Shown here: positions 1-8,830 of the stretch, piece after piece
How positions within the stretch are numbered: the first letter of the stretch is position 1
Layout of the letters: every line of letters begins with the position of its first letter
Assembly (NCBI GenBank): GCA_028289605.1
Contig: JANQON010000011.1
Coordinates: forward strand, 62,001-126,000
DNA length: 64,000 nt
DNA from: Hyphococcus sp.
GTDB lineage: Bacteria > Pseudomonadota > Alphaproteobacteria > Caulobacterales > Parvularculaceae
Reading direction: 5' to 3'
The notes under the pieces: generated by a model
Database searches by the model: none
Told to the model about the DNA's origin: nothing
Seen by the model: the letters and a program-made list of their open reading frames with translations, nothing else
Position numbers and translations under genes: made by a program

Positions 1-420
1 TCCAAGCGCAGTGCCCTGCCGCTCCTTTTCGTACCACTTGGATGTGTATGCGATGCCCACCGCAAAGGAACCGCCTGCGAGTCCGACGCCGAGAGCGGCG
101 AGCAAGAACATTGGATATGTTGAAACCGTCGAAAGCAGGAAGACAGCGATAGATGTCAACAACATCACGACGGTAAACACCCGTCGTCCGCCGAACTGAT
201 CTGTCCAGATACCGAGGAAAATTCGACTCAGCGACCCGGTGAGCACCGGCGTCGCAACGAGAATGCCGAACTGCGTGTCGGAAAGACCCAGATCCTGTTT
301 GATCTTGACGCCAATGATCGAAAAAATCGTCCAGACCGCGAAGCAAACCGTAAATGCGAGGGTGCTTGCGCCAAGCGCTTTGGTTTGTTGACCCGGTGTT
401 ACGCCGTCAAGTGTATGCAT
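1..420 (-). CDS. narK: NarK-type nitrate/nitrite MFS transporter, N-terminal part (gene runs off the left edge)
   Basis: The minus strand from the ATG at 420 reads 140 codons without a stop and continues past position 1, so only the N-terminal part is present. The reading begins MHTLDGVTPGQQTKALG and contains hydrophobic helices, with the stretch GILVATPVLTGSLSRIFLG followed by a GGRR loop. This pattern is typical of the nitrate/nitrite porter branch of the major facilitator superfamily in the inner membrane. A good ribosome site (GAGGTGG) lies 4-10 bases before the ATG. It is divergent from a Crp/Fnr-type regulator, and an FNR-like box lies between the two genes, which fits control by low oxygen or nitrogen oxides. 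Nitrate or nitrite as substrate is inferred from family resemblance only, and the C-terminal half cannot be assessed. Confidence 0.75.
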   Translation of the reverse strand, partial: MHTLDGVTPGQQTKALGASTLAFTVCFAVWTIFSIIGVKIKQDLGLSDTQFGILVATPVLTGSLSRIFLGIWTDQFGGRRVFTVVMLLTSIAVFLLSTVSTYPMFLLAALGVGLAGGSFAVGIAYTSKWYEKERQGTALG

Positions 421-595
421 CGTTCCACCTCATGCGCTGACTGAGTTGGCGCATGTGTGGGATAGAACGCGCGAGTGTTAAATCCGGCGTCTCGTCACGG
501 ATAACCGAGTTGGCGTTTCGATTTCCGCAATATGCCGAAACGCATCCGGCAATTGAGAATAACCCTAAAGACTGTGCAGATTTTCAGTTCAAGCC

Positions 596-609
596 TTGAC
601 ATATATCAA
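596..609. promoter_or_regulatory. FNR/Dnr-like operator box
   Basis: The sequence TTGACATATATCAA is a 14-base near-perfect dyad matching the FNR/Anr/Dnr consensus TTGAT-N4-ATCAA with one difference. It lies 57 bases before the TTG start of the Crp/Fnr regulator and about 175 bases upstream of the divergent narK-like gene, so it could serve either. The neighbouring regulator carries the E-x-x-S-R recognition-helix pattern that reads TTGA half-sites, which makes autoregulation likely. Confidence 0.6.
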
Positions 610-666
610 GACGTGAAGGCAAAAATATCAACAACATTGCTTATCCTATTCTTTTAGGGGGCATCA

Positions 667-1377
667 TTGCGCGACGAAGACCGGCAGATTGTTCGCGACC
701 TCGATCTCTTTCGCGACATGGACGAAATGCGGTTCGACGGCCTTCTGAACGCCGCGTTTCTCCAGCAATTCCCCGAGCGGGTCACGCTGATTGAGGAGGG
801 CGGGCGAGCCGATTTCCTTCACGTCGTCATCGATGGTTTTGTTGAACTTTTTGCGTGTCTGGATGGGCGCGAAAGCACCATGACTGTGCTTGCGCCTGTT
901 TCGACATTTATATTGGCCGCGGTGCTCAAAGACGCCGTCTATCTCATGTCGGCAAGGACAAAGGCTCCTGCCAGGATTTTGATGATACCGGCGCAGAACG
1001 TTCGCGGCGCTATGGAAGATGATGACGCGTTCGCGCGGTCCATCGTGCAAGAGCTTGCGTCATGCTACCGCGGCGTTGTTCGTAATCAGAAAAACATCAA
1101 ACTCAGGACGGGTGTGGAGAGGCTGGCGAGTTACTTGGCGCACCAGCACGTCCGTCAAGGCGCGAACGGCAAACTGGCGTTGCCAATCGACAAGAAAACG
1201 CTGGCCTCGATGTTAGGTATGACGCCGGAAAATCTGTCTCGCGCGTTTTCAATGCTGCGTCGCAATGGTGTTGCCGTGAAGGGACCAGAGATAACGATCG
1301 AATCTGCGGACGAGTTGATCGAAGTAGCGCGCCACGCGCCTTTGATCGACAATCTTGAAGCGCGCGTCCAAAAGTAG
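667..1377 (+). CDS. Crp/Fnr family transcriptional regulator (Dnr/NnrR-like, no Fe-S cysteines)
   Basis: A 236-residue protein with an N-terminal cyclic-nucleotide-binding-type sensory domain (about 1-125), a dimer helix (about 125-155) and a C-terminal winged helix. The recognition helix reads TPENLSRAFSML, with the E-x-x-S-R arrangement that in Fnr contacts TTGA half-sites. There is no N-terminal cluster of four cysteines, so it is unlikely to be an iron-sulfur oxygen sensor. The nitric-oxide or haem-sensing Dnr/NnrR branch is a better guess. The start is a TTG, chosen because AGGGGG lies 6 bases before it. It sits beside a narK-like gene and a hemerythrin gene, both fitting a nitrogen-oxide or oxygen response. 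The ligand is not determinable from sequence. Confidence 0.8.
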   Translation: MRDEDRQIVRDLDLFRDMDEMRFDGLLNAAFLQQFPERVTLIEEGGRADFLHVVIDGFVELFACLDGRESTMTVLAPVSTFILAAVLKDAVYLMSARTKAPARILMIPAQNVRGAMEDDDAFARSIVQELASCYRGVVRNQKNIKLRTGVERLASYLAHQHVRQGANGKLALPIDKKTLASMLGMTPENLSRAFSMLRRNGVAVKGPEITIESADELIEVARHAPLIDNLEARVQK

Positions 1378-1445
1378 CGCTTCATGGCTAAGCGAGCGAA
1401 ACGAGCGGCAAGCCATTCATTGGCGAACAAGTTTTGCGGATTGAA

Positions 1446-2015
1446 TCAGGAAATCTGCCTGAGTATGTCTTTCTCGATTTCTAAAATCTCACGGGTTTTT
1501 TCATAATCAACCTTATCAGCCGACAAGTCAGAGATGCGAGCACTGATGACGCCCCAGTCTTCGTCGCTAATGGAAGCAAGTGCGCGCGGAAAGAAAGAAG
1601 TCTCCTCACCCTGCATGTGCCGGCGCAAGCTAAGGACGTAATCGGTTCCGAAATGCGATAACTGGTCGCGCGGCAACTGCTCTCCCGCGAGCACTTGCTT
1701 GACACCTTCACGAAAAGTACTTGCGTCGCGGGAAATCGTATCGTGTTCGGATTTCAGGTCAAAAAGACGCTCATTTCCTTGAGAGGGACTGGAAGCGCGT
1801 TCATCATCCGAGGCGATTAGAAACTCATAGATGATGTCTTCTTTTTTATGGTGCAGTTCGTCGGGGAACTGAGAAAAGTACTCGGCGAGGTCGTTCAACA
1901 ACCCATAATCCGGCTCGCCGCCAGTGCGCAACGCGTCAAGTTCGCGTTCGTAATGTGTCAGGAATTTTCGGAACCGCTGATGATCTGCGATCAGGTCGTC
2001 AATTATGGCGTTCAT
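1446..2015 (-). CDS. Hemerythrin HHE-domain protein
   Basis: A 189-residue, all-helical cytoplasmic protein with the histidine/acidic ligand pattern of hemerythrin-like domains: DH near residue 12, LHHKKED near 55, EHD near 91, and RRHMQGEE near 132, where H and E supply ligands. Such proteins carry a di-iron site and bind oxygen or nitric oxide, or take part in iron-sulfur repair. The ATG at 2015 has GGAGGCGG just upstream. It converges with the Crp/Fnr regulator gene and is probably part of the same redox or nitrosative-stress neighbourhood. No FNR-like box was seen directly upstream of it, so co-regulation is an inference from position. Confidence 0.85.
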   Translation of the reverse strand: MNAIIDDLIADHQRFRKFLTHYERELDALRTGGEPDYGLLNDLAEYFSQFPDELHHKKEDIIYEFLIASDDERASSPSQGNERLFDLKSEHDTISRDASTFREGVKQVLAGEQLPRDQLSHFGTDYVLSLRRHMQGEETSFFPRALASISDEDWGVISARISDLSADKVDYEKTREILEIEKDILRQIS

Positions 2016-2533
2016 TGCCGCCTCCGGCGCAATATTAGCCGGTCAGGCAAACCGGACGCAAGGGCTCATCGGGAATGATGAGGTCGCGTGAGTTCTGTAG
2101 TTCGGAACTATCGCCGTAAGCGCGCATCGAAATGTTAAGACCGACCCAAGGCGGCCGACTCACAGTTATTGGCGAAGGACACCCATTCCATCAGCCTTCG
2201 AGCCAGCGTTTATCGAACATACGGCGCAACCGGCATGCGGCCGCACAAAAACGCTCAAATGGGCGCCGCCGATTGGGTCAATCTTTCGAAAATCGCCTGG
2301 GAACAAGTATCCCATAGTGCGGTCCGCTGCTGCTTCGCGCGGCCATGGAACGCCCCTCATTTCACGGTTTTTCGGACGGGCCGTGGCTCAAACTCGGCGA
2401 AGCGCGGCGACCATTAAAGCCTTTCGACCGCCCGACATGTTACAGTTGTAAAATCAGTAGGAACAATGGGCGGCGCGGTCTTTCGTTTCACGAGATATGG
2501 TTGCGCCAAAAGTCCCATGAAAGGTATCGAGCT
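2016..2533. other. Intergenic region upstream of the RND efflux operon
   Basis: This 518-base stretch separates the divergent hemerythrin gene and the efflux adaptor gene. An open frame continues upstream of the adaptor start, but its translation has no recognisable domain and lacks the adaptor's expected N-terminal membrane segment position, so I treat it as non-coding. The one regulatory-looking element is a dyad at 2440-2451. No gene or repeat was recognised in the rest. Confidence 0.5.
2440..2451. promoter_or_regulatory. Palindrome, possible TetR-type operator of the efflux operon
   Basis: TTACAGTTGTAA is a dyad with perfect 5-base arms around GT, 82 bases before the adaptor start. TetR-family repressors of efflux pumps often bind inverted repeats of this GTTACA/TGTAAC style. 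No TetR gene lies next to the operon, so the protein that would bind is unknown. Confidence 0.3.
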
Positions 2534-3799
2534 ATGGGCGACGGGCTCCCATTTAGGAAAAATCGAGCGCGCGATATTGGGCTTTTAGTGCGTCGGCTTG
2601 TCGTATTCGCGCTGCCCGCGATCGTAATTGTTGGCGCGGTCGGCGGAAACCTGGTCCTGGGCGCTCTTAAGGAAAAGCCGGAAACGAAAGAAGATGTCGT
2701 CAAGGCAACGCCCGTTGTCGTCGTCGAGGCGCAAAATGACGACGTGCGTTTAAGCGTGACGACGCAAGGGGAAGCCAATCCAAGAACGCAGATCAATCTG
2801 GCGCCCTATGTCGGCGGCCAAATCGAGTTTGTTTCTCCGGATTTTATCGAAGGCGGCGCATTCGCCGAAGGCGACGTATTAATCCGTATCAAGGACGATG
2901 AATACAAATATCGCGTCACACAGGCGCGCTCGGCCGTCGCGCAGGCGAAGAGTCGATACGCGACGGAAAAAGCAGAGGCAGAGGCGGCGCAACGTGACTT
3001 CGACGAATTAAAAATTGGCGAAGGATCGGATCTCGCCCTGCGCAAACCCCAGCTGGCTGAGGCCGCCGCCATGCTGGCGTCCGCAAAGGCGTCTCTAGGC
3101 GAAGCCGAGCTGCAGCTTTCGCGGACAAAAATCGTGGCGCCGTTCAATGGACGGGTTTCCCGAAAACTTGCAGATCTGGGTGAATTTGTATCGCCCGGCG
3201 CGGCACTCGGCGACATATTTTCGACCGACGTCATGGAGATCGAACTGCCGCTCACCGATGAAGAGCTCGGGCAATTGGGGCTCTCTATTGGCTTTCGCGA
3301 AGACGCGGACAATCTCGGGCCGAACGTGACGCTGAACGCAATTGTGGCGGGCGCCCCACGGGTCTGGTCCGGTCGGGTCGTCAGAACCGACAACAGTTTC
3401 GACAAAACAACCCGGACCCTGTCGGTCTATGCGGAAGTTGAGGATCCCTATGGCGAGGGTTCAGATGCGGGGACGCCGCTTGCGGCCGGGCTTTTCGTGA
3501 CGGCGACGATAGATGGCCGCGCGATTGACGACGCCGTCACGGTTCCGCGTTCAGCTATGCGCGGGGACGGTCAGGTATTCGTGGTCCGTGACGACAACAC
3601 GTTGGAAATCCGGGATGTCGTTGTCGCGAAATCCGACAGGAACCACGTCATTGTCACTGCCGGTTTGGAACCTTCCGAGCGTGTCATCACATCACCGGTG
3701 CGCGGCGCCGCGACCGGCATGAAAGTCGCCGTTGCGGGCGGCGACGGCGACGACGATGACAAAACGAAGGTCGCCGACCGAACCGCCACGCAGAACTAG
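2534..3799 (+). CDS. RND efflux periplasmic adaptor (membrane fusion protein)
   Basis: A 421-residue adaptor of the HlyD/AcrA type. An N-terminal membrane anchor covers about residues 15-38. Then come the first half of the lipoyl-like domain, a helical hairpin rich in Ala/Glu/Lys (about 125-205), the second half of the lipoyl domain (TKIVAPFNGRVS), and a beta-barrel and membrane-proximal region ending near residue 400. The C-terminus is strikingly acidic (GGDGDDDDK). The frame is open further upstream, but the ATG at 2534 was preferred because it puts the anchor at the N-terminus and has AAAGG nearby. It lies 9 bases before the pump gene, so they form an operon. No outer-membrane channel gene is present in the window. 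Confidence 0.85.
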   Translation: MGDGLPFRKNRARDIGLLVRRLVVFALPAIVIVGAVGGNLVLGALKEKPETKEDVVKATPVVVVEAQNDDVRLSVTTQGEANPRTQINLAPYVGGQIEFVSPDFIEGGAFAEGDVLIRIKDDEYKYRVTQARSAVAQAKSRYATEKAEAEAAQRDFDELKIGEGSDLALRKPQLAEAAAMLASAKASLGEAELQLSRTKIVAPFNGRVSRKLADLGEFVSPGAALGDIFSTDVMEIELPLTDEELGQLGLSIGFREDADNLGPNVTLNAIVAGAPRVWSGRVVRTDNSFDKTTRTLSVYAEVEDPYGEGSDAGTPLAAGLFVTATIDGRAIDDAVTVPRSAMRGDGQVFVVRDDNTLEIRDVVVAKSDRNHVIVTAGLEPSERVITSPVRGAATGMKVAVAGGDGDDDDKTKVADRTATQN

Positions 3800-3808
3800 G
3801 AGACCGTC

Positions 3809-6800
3809 ATGAGCAGCACAACGCCGGACGGATTCGAGTCAAAAGGGATCGTTGCGTGGTGGGCCAGCAATAAAGTCGCCGCCAATCTCCTCATGATCGG
3901 CATTTTGATCGCCGGCGCTTTATCGTTGACGCAAATCAATCGCGAGTTGGAGCCCTCGGTAGAATTTCCCGGGGCGCAAATCTCCGTGTCGTGGCCGGGC
4001 GCTTCGCCGCAAGATATCGAAGAACAAATCGTCGTTCGCCTGGAAGAGGCCGTCAGCCGCGTGCGCGGCATAAAATCTCTATGGTCCGCGGCCAACGAAG
4101 GCGCCGGCTTTGTATGGGTTGAGGGCGACGAAGACCTCGATGAGGCGAAATTCCTGCAAGACCTGAAACGGGAAATCGACTCGATCAGCACGTTCCCCAA
4201 CGCCGCGGAACCGGCGCAATTGAGCCTGTTTAGAAGTCAGAGCGAAATTATGCGCGTCGCTGTCCGCGGCGACGTCGATGAGCGCATCCTCAAACGCTAC
4301 GCGGAAAAAGTTCGCCGTGATCTCGCTTTGTATAATAGCGTCCCGTCGGTCGAACTATTTGGCGTTCGCAACGAGGAAGTTTCAATTGAAGTGTCCGAAG
4401 AGGCGTTACGCCGCTTTGGCCTTACCCTGGGCGAGGTCGCAACGGCGGTTCGAGGATCGTCGGTCAACATTTCCGCCGGGAACGTGCGCACGGAAATCGG
4501 CAATGTTCAGTTGCGCACGCGAAACCTGGCGGACTCAAAGAGTGAATTTGAAAACATCGTCATCCGTCAAGAAGCAAACGGCGCCGTCGTCCGCGTCCGT
4601 GACGTTGCGACTGTTAAGGACGGATTTGAAGAGGTCGACATTCTGGCGACCGTCAACGGCGAACATACGATCCTTGTTCAAGTCATGAGCGGTCCGGAAA
4701 TGGACATCGTGAAACTTTCAAACGACGTAAAGTCGTACCTGGAAGAAGCAAGGGATGAGGCCCCGCCGGGCATAACGCTAACGCTTTGGGACGATCAGTC
4801 GGAAACCTTTTCCGGCCGGATGAATACGATCTACTCCAACTTCCTGGTCGGGCTTGTTTTGGTGTTGATCACCCTGTTTTTGTTTCTTAGACCAACGGTT
4901 GCATTTTGGGTCGCCGTCGGTATCGCCGTTGCGTTCGCGGGCGGGTTAGCCTTCCTTCCGATCTTCGGCGTTTCGCTGAATATGATTTCAACTTTTGCGT
5001 TTTTGCTGGTGATCGGCGTCATAGTCGACGATGCGATAATTGTCGGCGAAGCCATTCACGCAAAAACAGAGGAAGGCGAGACCGACTTGCAAGCGGCCGT
5101 GGGCGGCGCGCGCATGGTCATTATGCCGGTAGTGTTTGCGGTATTCACAACCATGATATTCTTCGCGCCCTGGATGTTCCTCTCAGGGGGAACGTCTGAG
5201 TTCACGCGAGCGATTTCGCTGGTTGTGATCCTGGCGCTGTTCTTTTCGCTGGTTGAATCGCTATTGATTCTGCCGGCGCACCTTTCGCAATTGAAGCCTG
5301 CCAATCCCAAAAACCGCCTCATCCGGCTGCAAAAGAAAATCGCTGATTCGATCGTCTGGATCGCGCGAAAAATCTATCGCCCGATTATGACGGCGTCAGT
5401 GCGTCGGCGCTATTTAACAGCATCGTTGTTTCTTGCCGCCATGATCTTGTCCATCGGGCTATTGTCCAATGGCTATGTCAAAGTTGCATTCATGCCGGAG
5501 ATCGAATCCGATCAGATCGTTATTGACGTCGACCTGCCGGAAGGCACGCCTTACTCGCGTACGCTCGAAGTTCTGAAACAGATTCAGGTGGCCGAAAAAG
5601 CACTCGTGGAGGAAGTCAATCAATCTACAGCCGGCGAAGGCGCCCTTATCGAAAACTGGTACACGCGCTCACGGGACAATGAAGTACTCGCGCTGGTGAA
5701 ACTGGTGCCGCCGGAGACGCGCACGCTGACTGCAAAAGAAGCCGCGGAACGGCTTCGGGCCTTAATCGGCGAAGTGCCCGACGCGGAATCCATCCGCGTT
5801 GACTATCAAGCCAATAATCAAGGCCCGCCCATTCAATACGTTCTGAACTCGACCAGCCTTGAAGATCTGAACCTCGCCGCGGAAGACCTCATGGATCAGC
5901 TAAGAAGCTATGAGGGCGTTTACAATGTCGTCAACGACTCCCAATCTTCCGCCGATGAAGTTCGCTTCGATCTGAAACCCGGCGCGGAAGCGCTTGGCGT
6001 GACGGTCGAGGAAGTCGCCCGGCAAGTTCGTCAGGGGTTTTACGGCGAAGAGGTGCAACGCTTGCCGCGAGATGGGCAAGATGTCCGCGTATTCGTGCGG
6101 TATCCGCGTACAGACCGCGAGTCGCTCGATCACTTGAAAAATATGCGCATTCGCACAAATGACGGTCGCGAACTGCCGCTCTATGCCGTTGCCGATATCA
6201 AGTTCGAAAAAGGGATCAACCGAATACTTCGCCGCGAACGTCAACGCGCGATTGTCGTCAGCGCTGAGGTTATTTCTGAGCGGATCAATGAAATTCGAAC
6301 AGACTTAAAGGACAACTTTTTTGACGAGTTTGACGCGCGGCATCCAACGATTAGCCGCGGCAACATCGGCCGCGCGCAAGGAGAGCAGGAATTTGTATCG
6401 GAAATCGCCGTATTGGGATTAACGGCGATTCTTGTTGCGTACTTTCTCATCGCTGTCGCGTTTAAGTCTTACTTCGAGCCCATGCTCATATTGTTAGCGG
6501 CAATCCCGTTTTGCTTTACCGGCGCAATGATCGGGCATTTGATTATGGGGCTGTCGATTTCCATTTTTTCTTATCTCGGCATAATGGCGGCGGCTGGCGT
6601 GGCGGTAAACGACAACCTTGTATTGATCGACTACATCAACCGTCTGCGCCGCAATGGCATGGAGGGCGCTGAAGCACTCATTGAAGCGGGAACGAAAAGG
6701 TTCCGCCCAATTCTTCTAACATCTGTCACAACGTTTGTAGGATTGTTACCGTTGATGATGGAGCGCTCCATTCAGGCGAAATTTCTCGTGCCTGTCGGCG

Positions 6801-7003
6801 TCGGTCTCTCATTCGGCGTTTTGTTTGCGTTATTGGTGACACTGTTCTTCGTGCCGACGCTCTACGCGATCGGCGCCGATATTCGCAGGTTTTTCGTTTA
6901 CATGTTCACCGGACGGAAACAACCGAACTTCTCGGATACTCTTGACGACGAGCATAGCGCTGACGGGCCGCCAATGACTTCCATTTCTACGAGCGGGGCT
7001 TGA
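3809..7003 (+). CDS. RND efflux transporter permease (AcrB/HAE1-like)
   Basis: A 1064-residue inner-membrane proton-driven exporter with the usual plan of 12 membrane helices and two large periplasmic loops. Helix 4 keeps the paired aspartates (GVIVDDAII) of the proton relay. In helix 10 the position of the usual lysine is occupied by an Asn-Asp pair (GVAVNDNLVLI), which differs from classical AcrB. The start ATG at 3809 has AGGAG immediately upstream. It is co-transcribed with the preceding adaptor. Substrate cannot be predicted; this branch includes drug, solvent and lipid exporters. The gene ends in a Ser/Thr-rich tail. Confidence 0.9.
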   Translation: MSSTTPDGFESKGIVAWWASNKVAANLLMIGILIAGALSLTQINRELEPSVEFPGAQISVSWPGASPQDIEEQIVVRLEEAVSRVRGIKSLWSAANEGAGFVWVEGDEDLDEAKFLQDLKREIDSISTFPNAAEPAQLSLFRSQSEIMRVAVRGDVDERILKRYAEKVRRDLALYNSVPSVELFGVRNEEVSIEVSEEALRRFGLTLGEVATAVRGSSVNISAGNVRTEIGNVQLRTRNLADSKSEFENIVIRQEANGAVVRVRDVATVKDGFEEVDILATVNGEHTILVQVMSGPEMDIVKLSNDVKSYLEEARDEAPPGITLTLWDDQSETFSGRMNTIYSNFLVGLVLVLITLFLFLRPTVAFWVAVGIAVAFAGGLAFLPIFGVSLNMISTFAFLLVIGVIVDDAIIVGEAIHAKTEEGETDLQAAVGGARMVIMPVVFAVFTTMIFFAPWMFLSGGTSEFTRAISLVVILALFFSLVESLLILPAHLSQLKPANPKNRLIRLQKKIADSIVWIARKIYRPIMTASVRRRYLTASLFLAAMILSIGLLSNGYVKVAFMPEIESDQIVIDVDLPEGTPYSRTLEVLKQIQVAEKALVEEVNQSTAGEGALIENWYTRSRDNEVLALVKLVPPETRTLTAKEAAERLRALIGEVPDAESIRVDYQANNQGPPIQYVLNSTSLEDLNLAAEDLMDQLRSYEGVYNVVNDSQSSADEVRFDLKPGAEALGVTVEEVARQVRQGFYGEEVQRLPRDGQDVRVFVRYPRTDRESLDHLKNMRIRTNDGRELPLYAVADIKFEKGINRILRRERQRAIVVSAEVISERINEIRTDLKDNFFDEFDARHPTISRGNIGRAQGEQEFVSEIAVLGLTAILVAYFLIAVAFKSYFEPMLILLAAIPFCFTGAMIGHLIMGLSISIFSYLGIMAAAGVAVNDNLVLIDYINRLRRNGMEGAEALIEAGTKRFRPILLTSVTTFVGLLPLMMERSIQAKFLVPVGVGLSFGVLFALLVTLFFVPTLYAIGADIRRFFVYMFTGRKQPNFSDTLDDEHSADGPPMTSISTSGA

Positions 7004-7035
7004 CTGAGAGAAGAACACCCCTCGATGTTTTTTTA

Positions 7036-7065
7036 AACGTCCGCTTCTCGGCGAAAGCGGACGTT
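7036..7065. terminator. Stem-loop between convergent efflux and GMC genes
   Basis: Perfect 11-base arms AACGTCCGCTT / AAGCGGACGTT enclose an 8-base loop, between the end of the efflux permease gene (7003) and the end of the convergent GMC gene (7196). Neither side has a proper U-tract: a T-run lies before the stem on the plus strand, which is the wrong orientation. It may be a U-less terminator or an mRNA-stabilising hairpin. Confidence 0.45.
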
Positions 7066-7195
7066 CAATAGCAAAACACTTTGCTAGTGCGTTTTTCGAG
7101 CGAGCATTCATTATGGCTGTTCCGTCGCGGACTAGCATTCTTCTCGCAAACCCCGGCGGAAATGACCGCGCCCGGTCTGATGACGGCAGTCCGCC

Positions 7196-8830
7196 CTACT
7201 CCGCTGCTTGCGCCAAAATATCCGACGCCGACTGACCAGAAGACAGGAGCATGCGCGCCGCCTTTTCGGCGATCATCATCGTCGGAATCGCGGTGTTGCC
7301 GCCAACAATGGCGGGCATGATCGACGCGTCAATCACTTTGAGATTGTCGACGCCGCGAACGTTGAGCTCGCCGTCAAGCACGGCGTTTTCATCAGCGCCC
7401 ATGCGGCAAGTCCCAACAGGATGAAAAATAGTGTTCGCCGTCTCGCGCACCCAAGCGTCAATTTCATCATCCTTCACAGCATCTGCGCCCGGCGCAATTT
7501 CATCGCCGCGATACCGGTCGAGCGGTGCCTGCGCGACCAGGCGGCGCGCCAGCATAACGCCGTCGCGGAGGCAGGCGCGGTCGGTTTCCGTCGCGAGGTA
7601 GTTCGGGTCGATGAGCGGCTTTTCACGGGAATCTGCACTCCGTATACGAATGGAGCCGCGGCTTTCCGGACGCAGCTGATAGAAGTTGGTCGTAAATCCA
7701 TGCTCCATCTGGCCGAGTTGCGTTGTCGCCAGCGACAGGCCGGGCACCATCGTGATATGGATATCCGGAATCTCCAATTCATCGCGCGTTTTAAGAAATC
7801 CGCCGGCTTCTAGCGGCACGGAAGCCCCCGGGCCCTTGCCGAACAGGTAAGCGCGCGCGCCCGCCCAGACCGCGCGGTCGGGCCGCATCAGGCTGTAAAG
7901 GGTGATTGGGTCCTTGCACTTGTTCTGCACATAAACGCCGAGATGGTCTTGCAGATTGCGGCCGACATCGGGACGGTCGACAACAACCTCGACGCCGAGA
8001 CTTTGCAGGAGCGCGCCGTCGCCGACGCCGGAAACCTGAAGCAACTGCGCGGAGTTGATGGCGCCGGCGGAAAGAATGACGGCGCGGGAGGCCGTAAACG
8101 TCTCCGTCACGCCACCATGGGCGACGTCGACGCCCGTGCAGCGCCTGCCCTCAAACATCAACCGCATCGCCTGATGACCAGTACGGATGCGGAGATTTCG
8201 GCGATGCCGGACAGGTTCGAGAAATGCTGACGCCGCCGTAACACGCCGGCCGTCCTTGATATTGAAATCGTATAGACCCAACCCTTCTTGTTTTGCGCCG
8301 TTAAAATCGTCGTTCTTCGGAAAACCGGCGGCGGCGCCGGCTTCGAGCCAGGCGCGATAAAGCGGGTGATCGCCTTTTGCCTTTTCTGTGTGCAGCTCGC
8401 CGTTTCGACCATGATACTGATCGCCGTCTCCGTGGCTCACATTGCGTTCGAACGCCCGGAAAAGCGGCAAGACGTCGTCATATGACCACCCCGAAAGTCC
8501 AAATTGCGCCCACTGGTCGTAATCAGCGCGATGCCCGCGCATATACATCATGCCATTTATGGCGGTCGATCCGCCGAGCACTTTGCCGCGCGGCCATACA
8601 ATGGCGCGGTCGTCCATGTGATTCTGCGGAGTCGTTTCGTAGCCCCAGTTGAGGCCCGGCCAGTGATATAAAAGACCGGCGACAAGCGGAATCTTGATCA
8701 GCGGATTGACGGGACGTCCTCCCGCCTCCAAGAGGAGCACATTGTTCTCTGCCGCCGCCGACAGACGATTAGCGAGAAGCGCGCCGGCGGCCCCGCCGCC
8801 TATGATGATGTAGTCCGCATCAATCGACAT
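7196..8830 (-). CDS. GMC-family FAD-dependent alcohol dehydrogenase
   Basis: A 544-residue flavoprotein of the glucose-methanol-choline oxidoreductase family, which oxidises primary alcohols to aldehydes. The N-terminal FAD-binding motif is IIGGGAAGALLANRL ending in LLLEAGG. The first GMC signature is PRGKVLGGSTAINGMMYMRG. The C-terminal catalytic pair is seen in FHPVGTCRMG (His) and GGNTAIPTMM (Asn). The ATG at 8830 was chosen because it gives the canonical N-terminus next to the FAD motif and has GGAAG upstream; the open frame extends further but overlaps the ATPase gene. It overlaps that gene by 11 bases and closes an operon for a peptide-type ABC importer. This suggests that the imported substrate, or a product of it, is an alcohol. 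Choline dehydrogenase and polyethylene-glycol dehydrogenase are the nearest functional comparisons. Confidence 0.88.
   Translation of the reverse strand: MSIDADYIIIGGGAAGALLANRLSAAAENNVLLLEAGGRPVNPLIKIPLVAGLLYHWPGLNWGYETTPQNHMDDRAIVWPRGKVLGGSTAINGMMYMRGHRADYDQWAQFGLSGWSYDDVLPLFRAFERNVSHGDGDQYHGRNGELHTEKAKGDHPLYRAWLEAGAAAGFPKNDDFNGAKQEGLGLYDFNIKDGRRVTAASAFLEPVRHRRNLRIRTGHQAMRLMFEGRRCTGVDVAHGGVTETFTASRAVILSAGAINSAQLLQVSGVGDGALLQSLGVEVVVDRPDVGRNLQDHLGVYVQNKCKDPITLYSLMRPDRAVWAGARAYLFGKGPGASVPLEAGGFLKTRDELEIPDIHITMVPGLSLATTQLGQMEHGFTTNFYQLRPESRGSIRIRSADSREKPLIDPNYLATETDRACLRDGVMLARRLVAQAPLDRYRGDEIAPGADAVKDDEIDAWVRETANTIFHPVGTCRMGADENAVLDGELNVRGVDNLKVIDASIMPAIVGGNTAIPTMMIAEKAARMLLSSGQSASDILAQAAE

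Noticed and set aside
1378-1445. Terminator between the convergent Crp/Fnr and hemerythrin genes
   Set aside because: ATGGCT and AGCCAT arms exist, but the inner bases do not pair and there is no U-tract.
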